Source: Candidatus Krumholzibacteriia bacterium | GTDB lineage: Bacteria > Krumholzibacteriota > Krumholzibacteriia > LZORAL124-64-63 | Length of the DNA: 11,791 nt | Assembly (NCBI GenBank): GCA_016744275.1 | Contig: JADGEP010000081.1 | Location: 1 to 11,791 of the forward strand | Direction: 5' to 3' | Shown here: piece by piece, positions 7,770 to 11,791 of the stretch | How the letters are laid out: the number at the start of each line of letters is the position of its first letter | Numbering within the stretch: the stretch's first letter is position 1 | Translations under genes and position numbers: made by a program | Notes under the pieces: model-generated | Database searches by the model: none | Seen by the model: only the letters and a program-made list of their open reading frames with translations | What the model was told of the DNA's origin: nothing

Positions 7770-7902
7770 GCGGGATCTTTCTCTGCACGGTGATTCGGCT
7801 GCCAGGATTCCCTGTCGTTCCTCAGGGCTCCTCGTTGTTCCCAGTGGGGGCTTACCCGAAAAAACCAAGCAACCGCCATGCCGGGCAAATTTTGACTGAT
7901 TC

Positions 7903-7930
7903 TTGACGAATCCGCTTGGTCGACTATCTT
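7903..7930 (+). promoter_or_regulatory. Candidate sigma-70 promoter for the small membrane protein/FmdB operon
   Basis: TTGACG (7903-7908) and TATCTT (7925-7930) are separated by 16 bases. They lie about 108 bases before the GTG at 8038 and diverge from the peptidase gene. No better promoter is visible between it and the genes at 8038 and 8214. Confidence 0.5.
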
Positions 7931-7946
7931 GGAGCCGCTGGCGAAG

Positions 7947-7980
7947 TCAACAGGTTTCGCATATGTGTATACCCTGTTGA
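7947..7980 (+). promoter_or_regulatory. 8-bp dyad in the leader of the small gene
   Basis: TCAACAGG (7947-7954) and CCTGTTGA (7973-7980) are perfect reverse complements 18 bases apart, just downstream of the candidate promoter. An 11-base direct repeat, TCTTGGAGCCG, flanks it at 7927-7937 and 7991-8001. Either could be a regulator site or a 5' UTR hairpin; no T-tract follows, so it is not a classical terminator. Confidence 0.35.
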
Positions 7981-8037
7981 AATACTCCGTTCTTGGAGCC
8001 GGATCAGTGGTGGGCCAGAGCAAAAGGAATGTGCGCC

Positions 8038-8193
8038 GTGGAAAAGTTTATCCTCTTTATCGTTCTCTACTTCATAGTGGTGAACTTTGTCTTGCCCCGC
8101 TTCGGCATCAAGCCTGGCTGAGGCCCCACGGAATGCTCGATCGGTGATCGAGACGACAAAGCGAAGTCCGACAACGAGAAAACTGACAGCTAG
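8038..8193 (+). CDS. Small single-pass membrane protein with in-frame TGA; candidate selenoprotein
   Basis: The GTG start at 8038 has AAAAGGA 9 bases upstream (8022-8028); the ATG at 8029 is too close to that site. Residues 1-27 begin MEKFILFIVLYF and form one hydrophobic helix ending LPRFGIKPG. The next codon is TGA (8119-8121). If it ends the gene, the product is a 27-residue membrane peptide. If it is read as selenocysteine, 23 more codons follow to TAG at 8191-8193, giving 51 residues with UGPTEC at 28-33 and a hydrophilic charged tail. For readthrough: the tail's third codon positions are about 70% G or C; a SECIS-like hairpin follows the TGA; and the gap to the FmdB gene shrinks from 92 to 20 bases. 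Against: Sec machinery genes are not in the window and I cannot name a homologous family. The small ORF itself is likely; recoding is a hypothesis. Confidence 0.5.
8119..8152 (+). promoter_or_regulatory. TGA followed by SECIS-like hairpin
   Basis: A perfect 7-bp stem, CTCGATC (8136-8142) with GATCGAG (8146-8152), closes a GGT loop (8143-8145). The loop begins 21 bases after the TGA. Bacterial SECIS elements are known to lie just downstream of the UGA, with the apical loop roughly 16-37 bases away and a G in its first two positions; this hairpin meets those conditions. An upstream bulged U is not obvious, and a short palindrome by chance cannot be excluded. Confidence 0.45.
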
Positions 8194-8205
8194 ACTGTCA
8201 AGGAG
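8184..8205 (+). promoter_or_regulatory. Hairpin adjoining the FmdB ribosome-binding site
   Basis: TGACAG (8184-8189) and CTGTCA (8195-8200) form a perfect 6-bp stem around CTAGA, which includes the TAG at 8191. The stem ends on the first A of AAGGAG (8200-8205), the Shine-Dalgarno 8 bases before ATG at 8214. Ribosomes reading through to the TAG would melt it, which could couple translation of the two genes. Confidence 0.4.
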
Positions 8206-8213
8206 ACCGCCTC

Positions 8214-8432
8214 ATGCCTCTGTTCGAATTCCAATGCCGCAAATGTGGCCACCAATTCGAAGAATTGTTGTCTGCAGCTGAAGTCGAAGGCGGCAAGGTG
8301 AAGTGCCCGGCCTGCAAGTCCAAGCGCGTTGAGCGAGAGTTCTCCGCATTCGCCACTGGTTCGGAAGGTTCAGGAGGCTCTGGTGGCCTCGCCGGCGGCG
8401 GCGGCGGGTGCGGCAGCGGTGGCTTCACCTGA
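8214..8432 (+). CDS. FmdB family zinc-ribbon protein
   Basis: 72 residues, the normal size of this family. The N-terminus MPLFEFQCRKCGHQFE is the classic FmdB-type opening. Two CxxC knuckles (C8/C11 and C31/C34) form a zinc ribbon. The C-terminal third is Gly/Ser-rich with a late Cys66 (GGCGSGG), also seen in the family. Predicted cytosolic. FmdB proteins were named as putative regulators of formamidase/amidase genes, but the biochemical role of most members is unknown. A clear AAGGAG site lies 8 bases before the ATG. It is downstream of the small membrane gene and probably cotranscribed with it. After the stop there is a GC hairpin without a T-tract (8448-8462). Confidence 0.92.
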   Translation: MPLFEFQCRKCGHQFEELLSAAEVEGGKVKCPACKSKRVEREFSAFATGSEGSGGSGGLAGGGGGCGSGGFT

Positions 8433-8447
8433 GGTTAGCCCCGTGGT

Positions 8448-8462
8448 CCGGCGGTTCGCCGG
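8448..8462 (+). terminator. Weak GC hairpin after the FmdB gene
   Basis: CCGGCG (8448-8453) and CGCCGG (8457-8462) pair around GTT, 16 bases after the FmdB stop. No T-tract follows, so it is at most an imperfect or factor-dependent terminator or an mRNA 3' end stabiliser. Confidence 0.3.
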
Positions 8463-8517
8463 CAAGTAAGATCCCGAGAAACTCCTGAGAAATATTTGAT
8501 ATTTTGAGACACTGACG

Positions 8518-8547
8518 TTGAAATTGTTATAGTTCATGTGCTATAAT
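8518..8547 (+). promoter_or_regulatory. Strong sigma-70 promoter with overlapping dyad
   Basis: TTGAAA (8518-8523) and a perfect TATAAT (8542-8547) are 18 bases apart in an AT-rich island within GC-rich DNA. TTATAG (8527-8532) and CTATAA (8541-8546) form an inverted repeat that overlaps the -10, a suitable place for a repressor. The sequence upstream, AAATAT TTG ATATTT (8490-8504), is AT-rich and also dyadic. It points to the gene at 8643. Confidence 0.75.
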
Positions 8548-8565
8548 AGTTCCAATGAACAATCA

Positions 8566-8587
8566 ACGGGTGCCAAACGGCGCCCGT
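8566..8587 (+). promoter_or_regulatory. 5' UTR hairpin upstream of the secreted-protein gene
   Basis: Bases 8566-8574 pair with 8579-8587 over 9 positions (one G-U) around an AAAC loop. It lies about 20 bases after the expected transcription start and 55 bases before the start codon. It may stabilise the mRNA; no ligand-binding domain is recognisable. Confidence 0.45.
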
Positions 8588-8642
8588 GTTCTCTGAGACG
8601 CGCAACCCGCCATCGAGCGGCATATTCAGGAGACGATCGGGT

Positions 8643-9224
8643 ATGATGAATATCTCAAAAGCCATTCTTTTGACGGGACTGATGGTCCTGATGGCCGGCG
8701 TTGCCATTGCAGAGCCGGAATTGTCGGGCCCCAACGCCCTGGGCCTGTATTTTGACGGGGAAGCAGCCACCAGCGACCTCACCCTGGCCGAGCCGACCAC
8801 AATTCAGGTGCACTTGCTCTTTACGGACCCGACCATTGCGTTTATCACGGGCTGGGAGGCCAAAGTCACCATCTCCACCGGTGCTGCCGTGACAGGTATT
8901 TCGTTGCCCCTGGGCACCACAACGGTCAAAGATGGCCCGAGTGAGTGGTCCACGACGATGTCTTCGCCCATGCCGTGCAACGCCTTGACCAAATTGGCGG
9001 TTTTCTCAGTGGCGTCCGCAGCGGAACAAAACACGTTCCTGTATCTGGGCAACGTGGATGACCCCTCGATCGTCAGTTCTTTGCCGGCTGTGCAACTGCA
9101 GGACGGCAGTTGGAGCGCGGTGCCGGTTTCTTCGGGAGACCCGACCATTCCAGTGGCCACCATCAATTCGTCGACTCCCAACGACAATACCAGCTGGGGT
9201 AATCTGAAAAGCTTGTATCGCTGA
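8643..9224 (+). CDS. Secreted protein of unknown function, cohesin-like beta fold suspected
   Basis: 193 residues. The ATG at 8643 has AGGAG 10 bases upstream (8628-8632); an in-frame GTG at 8586 would put 19 extra residues before the signal peptide. Residues 1-23 form a clean signal peptide (MMNISKAILL..., cleavage likely after AIA). The mature chain is rich in Thr, Ser and Pro, with alternating hydrophobic strands (for example TTIQVHLLFT, WEAKVTIST), suggesting a beta-sandwich of the cohesin or Ig type. This is only a resemblance; I do not recognise the family. The C-terminus is NTSWGNLKSLYR, a basic/aromatic tail that could be a sorting or anchoring signal. The gene is monocistronic, between a strong promoter and a strong terminator, which suggests high expression. 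Confidence 0.8.
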   Translation: MMNISKAILLTGLMVLMAGVAIAEPELSGPNALGLYFDGEAATSDLTLAEPTTIQVHLLFTDPTIAFITGWEAKVTISTGAAVTGISLPLGTTTVKDGPSEWSTTMSSPMPCNALTKLAVFSVASAAEQNTFLYLGNVDDPSIVSSLPAVQLQDGSWSAVPVSSGDPTIPVATINSSTPNDNTSWGNLKSLYR

Positions 9225-9250
9225 TTTTCCAAGTCTGACCAGGACTGCGA

Positions 9251-9278
9251 GCGCCCTTCGGTTGAAGGGCGCTTTTTT
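9251..9278 (+). terminator. Rho-independent terminator
   Basis: A perfect 9-bp stem, GCGCCCTTC (9251-9259) with GAAGGGCGC (9264-9272), closes a GGTT loop and is followed by six Ts (9273-9278). It ends the transcript of the 193-residue secreted protein 26 bases after its stop. Confidence 0.95.
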
Positions 9279-9317
9279 GTGCCCGGATGGGTGAGTGGCT
9301 GATGAAAATCCGCCGAA

Positions 9318-9346
9318 TTGACACTCTGCCTCAGTGTTTCTATTCT
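9318..9346 (+). promoter_or_regulatory. Sigma-70 promoter of the FGE-like lipoprotein gene
   Basis: Consensus TTGACA (9318-9323) and TATTCT (9341-9346) with an optimal 17-base spacer, about 42 bases before the ATG. ACACT (9321-9325) and AGTGT (9333-9337) form a small dyad inside the spacer region that could be an operator. Confidence 0.75.
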
Positions 9347-9388
9347 CAAGAGGTACTTTGCTCACCCTGAAACCGATTGAGAATCGAC

Positions 9389-10390
9389 ATGAACACTCGC
9401 CCTTTGTTCGGTCCTTTGCTGACTCTGGCCCTGGTGGTCGTCGTCGCCTGTTCCAACGACAATCCCGCTGCCCCAGGTGGTGGGGGCGATGTGGTGCCTA
9501 CTGATCTGGTCTCAATACCGGCCGGCTCATTTACCATGGGCAGCCCTCTGAACGAGCCGGGACGAGCCGAAAACGAAAACGCCCACCGGGTCACACTGAC
9601 CCACGAGTTCTGGATGAAATCCCACGAAGTGACCAATGAGGAATACCGGCAAGCGGCCAACTGGGCGATGGCCGAGGGGTTGATCGAAATCACCGGTGAT
9701 GAGATCAAGGTCCTGCGGGATGTGGGCAACGGAAAAAATTTCTTCCTCTCACTGACCGCCAGCGGCAGCGAGTTGGACTACGACGCCGAGGGCGATTCGT
9801 TGATCATTTACGACGTGGGCTTTGGTCTCAACCCCGACCACCCGATCAAATACCTCACCTGGTGGGGTGCGGCGGCCTACTGCAATTGGCGCAGCATCCG
9901 CGAGGGGCGCGAGCCGGCTTACGATCAGACCACCTGGGCGGTTGATCTCTACGGGGCAACCGGATACCGCCTGCCCACCGAAGCCGAATGGGAATACGCC
10001 GCCCGCGGTGGCAACGAAACGGCTTTTGGCGGTAGCCAGATCATGGAAATCGGTTGTGAGGTTGATAGCCTGCAGTATCAGGGGTGGTATTGCTTCAACG
10101 CCGAGGAGTGGTCCAATTCGGTGGGCACCAAGGCTCCCAATGCTTACGGCCTGTATGACATGCACGGCAATGTGTGGGAGTTTTGCAACGACTGGTATGG
10201 CGAATTCTATTACACGGCCAGTCCGGACACCAATCCCGCCGGACCGCCGGCAGGCCCCTGGTTGCGCAGTGCTCGGGGTGGTTCCTGGGGCTGGGGTGCG
10301 AAATACGCCCGCGCGGCTTCTCGTGGGGCGCACTTTTTGGGCATGGTCTCGCCGCGGGAAAGCGTCCGCCCGGTGCTTGTGCATCCTTAG
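9389..10390 (+). CDS. Lipoprotein with FGE-sulfatase (SUMF1) domain lacking the catalytic cysteines
   Basis: 333 residues from ATG at 9389; the in-frame TTG at 9377 adds only four residues. A hydrophobic signal ends in VVVAC, a lipobox with Cys21, so the protein is predicted to be membrane-lipidated. Residues ~40-331 form a formylglycine-generating-enzyme-like fold: VSIPAGSFTMGS (41-52), EVTNEEYRQ (~80-88), YLTWWGAAAYCNW (155-167), YRLPTEAEWEYAARGG (193-208), GLYDMHGNVWEFCNDWY (254-270) and RSARGGSW (293-300). In true FGE two active-site cysteines follow GGS. Here those positions are Trp302 and Ala307, so sulfatase activation is unlikely. Such variants usually bind ligands or act structurally. 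About 60 residues between 90 and 150 are longer than in minimal FGE domains. The ribosome-binding site is weak. Confidence 0.87.
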   Translation: MNTRPLFGPLLTLALVVVVACSNDNPAAPGGGGDVVPTDLVSIPAGSFTMGSPLNEPGRAENENAHRVTLTHEFWMKSHEVTNEEYRQAANWAMAEGLIEITGDEIKVLRDVGNGKNFFLSLTASGSELDYDAEGDSLIIYDVGFGLNPDHPIKYLTWWGAAAYCNWRSIREGREPAYDQTTWAVDLYGATGYRLPTEAEWEYAARGGNETAFGGSQIMEIGCEVDSLQYQGWYCFNAEEWSNSVGTKAPNAYGLYDMHGNVWEFCNDWYGEFYYTASPDTNPAGPPAGPWLRSARGGSWGWGAKYARAASRGAHFLGMVSPRESVRPVLVHP

Positions 10391-10412
10391 GGGTTGCTTT
10401 CATCTGGTTGAG

Positions 10413-10429
10413 CCCCGCTTGGCGTGGGG
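10413..10429. terminator. Weak hairpin between convergent genes
   Basis: C10413-C10418 pairs with G10424-G10429 (CCCCGC with GTGGGG, one G-U) around a 5-base loop, between the stops at 10390 and 10442. No T-tract is present on either strand. It is the only candidate for transcript ends of the two convergent genes. Confidence 0.25.
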
Positions 10430-10441
10430 AGCGCACGGCCC

Positions 10442-11326
10442 TCATTTTTTCGGACAGCGCCGGACGCGTTCCCGCGCCCGGTCTCCCAGTTGTGTGCCCG
10501 CATACATGACGAACCCAGCAAGCAGCAGGCCGCCGAAGACATCCACCACGTAGTGGTAGCGGTTGTAGACTGTCGACATGCAGAGCAAGACAAAGATCGT
10601 GGTCATCCACCAGCGGTGGCGTGGAAAGTGCACCCAGGTGTGCCACCAGGGAATCATCGATGCGGCCACATGGCTCGAGGGGAAGGCTGCTCCCAGGAGG
10701 GCGCCGTTGTTGTGGATGTAGTGCATCAGGTCCGTGAAAATCCATCCGCCGACATCGATGAAGCCCATCTTGAAATACTTGGGGCCCCAGGCCGGGAACA
10801 ACGTGTACATGGTGTAGCAGATGAGCATCGTGACGCTCAGGTCGCGCACAAAGTCGCGCACGGCGTCCCACTTGTTTTCCGGGGCAATGCCGCGGGCCAG
10901 GAAAACCAAGGCGATGTAACTGGCGGCCAGGAAGTAGTAGGTGAAGTAGGCAAACTCCATGATCTCGTGGAACCAGGGCCAGGGCCACACCTGCGACCAG
11001 ACGATGCTTGGCTGGCAGCCGAAAATGCGCTCTTCGAGTTGGATCAGGGCGGGATCAATGCTGTTTTCAAAGTCGAAAAAGACCAGCCCCAGATGTTCCA
11101 TTTCCGGATAGAACAGAATAAAAAGCACGGGCAAATAGATTTCGGCCAGCAAGCGCACGACAAAGCGTTTGCTGCAGCGCATCACCGGCACCAGGAACCA
11201 GATGGCAGTGGCCAGGAGCCCATGCTCCAAAGCGTTGAGCCAAGGCGAAGGAAACACCCCTGGTTTGAGCACGGGATAAAACGCGCTCAGGATCAGGTAG
11301 ACCACAACGAGGCGGTCAAAATTCAT
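10442..11326 (-). CDS. PAP2/Aur1-like integral membrane phosphatase or phosphotransferase
   Basis: 294 residues from ATG at 11326, with about six hydrophobic segments (for example ~5-20, 37-50, 60-73, 125-146, 162-178, 240-275). The acid-phosphatase core has PSSHVAAS (216-223, H219) and YNRYHYVVD (254-262, H258 and D262). These match the second and third PAP2 motifs in the style of the inositol-phosphorylceramide synthase (Aur1/Ipt1) branch. The first motif, KxxxxxxRP, is not evident, as in that branch. It probably dephosphorylates or transfers a lipid head group on the outer face of the membrane. Start is uncertain: a TTG at 11368 overlaps the upstream gene's stop (TTGA), has AAGG 6 bases upstream and would add 14 basic residues. 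Either way the gene is tightly linked to the upstream dehydrogenase gene. Confidence 0.82.
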   Translation of the reverse strand: MNFDRLVVVYLILSAFYPVLKPGVFPSPWLNALEHGLLATAIWFLVPVMRCSKRFVVRLLAEIYLPVLFILFYPEMEHLGLVFFDFENSIDPALIQLEERIFGCQPSIVWSQVWPWPWFHEIMEFAYFTYYFLAASYIALVFLARGIAPENKWDAVRDFVRDLSVTMLICYTMYTLFPAWGPKYFKMGFIDVGGWIFTDLMHYIHNNGALLGAAFPSSHVAASMIPWWHTWVHFPRHRWWMTTIFVLLCMSTVYNRYHYVVDVFGGLLLAGFVMYAGTQLGDRARERVRRCPKK

Positions 11327-11364
11327 GCGGCGCAGGGACAATTCAGCAAGCTGCCGTCGGGTGA

Positions 11365-11791
11365 TCAAAGCCAACCTTGCTTTCGGTAAAACTCCAGGGT
11401 TTCGGCAAATCCGGTGGCTGCCGTGCGCCGAGCCATGAAGCCGGTGTCGCGGGTGAGGCGGCTGCCGTCGCATACCCAGCCGTCGGTGTCGATGTCGCGC
11501 ATGCGGTCGGGGTTGAGCAAGAGAGAGGCCTCGTTGCCCAGCAGACCCGTCAGGCTGGCGGCGACGCGCAAGGCGCCGAGGGGGACGGCGATGCGTCGCA
11601 CCGTGCGGCCCGCTGCCGTGCCCAGTGCCGCCTGCATCTCATCCCAATCATAGCCCACCTGGCGGTCAGAAACGAAGTAGACTCCGGCCACTTCCCTATT
11701 TTCAAGCAGCATCACGGTGGCCCGGGCCGCATCGCGGCCATCGACCAGACTCAGTCCGGACATGCGGGTGCCCAGACGCACGGTCCAACCG
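11365..11791 (-). CDS. NAD-dependent epimerase/dehydratase-type SDR, C-terminal part (5' end outside window)
   Basis: 141 residues are visible; the N-terminal Rossmann domain and catalytic YxxxK lie beyond the window. SLVDGRDAARATVMLLE matches the region after the catalytic domain of extended short-chain dehydrogenases, where substrate-domain helices follow an S/H-V-x-D-x-A-x-A pattern. GVYFVSDRQVGYDWDEMQAALG, VRRIAVPLGAL, DGWVCDGSRLTRDTGFMARRTAATGFAETLEFYRKQGWL are typical of the C-terminal sugar- or sterol-type substrate-binding domain of this family. Substrate is unknown. It lies upstream of the PAP2-like gene on the same strand with a gap of 38 bases or an overlap of 4, so the two are probably an operon that may modify a lipid or isoprenoid-linked glycan. 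Confidence 0.82.
   Translation of the reverse strand, partial: GWTVRLGTRMSGLSLVDGRDAARATVMLLENREVAGVYFVSDRQVGYDWDEMQAALGTAAGRTVRRIAVPLGALRVAASLTGLLGNEASLLLNPDRMRDIDTDGWVCDGSRLTRDTGFMARRTAATGFAETLEFYRKQGWL

Noticed and set aside
7083..7793. 236-codon plus-strand frame opposite the peptidase gene
   Set aside because: Antisense to the peptidase coding region, with no recognisable domain.
10424..11389. 321-codon plus-strand frame and an overlapping 297-codon minus-strand frame (10095-10988)
   Set aside because: Both are shadows of the PAP2-like gene, whose membrane segments and PSSH / H-x3-D motifs are clear.

Overview
The window is GC-rich, gene-dense bacterial DNA with no phage, plasmid or CRISPR signature. 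The organism is probably an uncultured member of the Fibrobacteres-Chlorobi-Bacteroidetes side of the tree, such as Krumholzibacteriota, Eisenbacteria or a relative. This is inferred from gene style: a secreted FG-GAP propeller ending in a FlgD-like/type-IX-like C-terminal module, a lipoprotein with a degenerate formylglycine-generating-enzyme fold, a small secreted protein ending in an aromatic/basic WG...LYR tail, and a methionyl-tRNA synthetase with a KLSTS loop. No 16S gene or other decisive marker is present.

Layout. 1-879 (minus) is the N-terminal part of an OapA/M23-type cell-wall peptidase, cut by the window edge. After a divergent intergenic region, 1127-3181 (plus) encodes a secreted seven-repeat FG-GAP beta-propeller. 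Its stop overlaps the start of an adenosine-deaminase-family enzyme (3178-4143) in an ATGA junction. Convergent to this pair lies metG (4189-5895, minus). Between metG and the next upstream gene on the same strand, a membrane-anchored M61-like zinc peptidase (6105-7769, minus), sits a 145-bp element with 23-bp perfect terminal inverted repeats enclosing two more hairpins.

From a divergent promoter near 7903-7930 (plus) runs a small operon: a very short membrane protein at 8038, then an FmdB-type zinc-ribbon protein at 8214-8432. The short gene is the most unusual item. Its frame is interrupted by one TGA at 8119, continues for 23 further codons to a TAG at 8191, and the TGA is followed at a suitable distance by a hairpin with a GGU apical loop, as expected of a bacterial SECIS. 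It is therefore a candidate 51-residue selenoprotein with a UGPTEC motif. Without recoding it is a 27-residue peptide.

A strong promoter (8518-8547) then drives a secreted 193-residue protein (8643-9224) closed by a textbook rho-independent terminator (9251-9278). A second consensus promoter (9318-9346) drives the FGE-like lipoprotein (9389-10390). Convergent to it are two linked minus-strand genes: a PAP2/Aur1-like integral membrane phosphatase or transferase (10442-11326) and, upstream of it, the C-terminal part of an extended short-chain dehydrogenase/epimerase running off the window (11365-11791).

The dominant theme is the cell envelope: exported or membrane proteins account for seven of the ten genes. 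The housekeeping content is metG and the deaminase. No multi-gene defence or biosynthetic system is visible.
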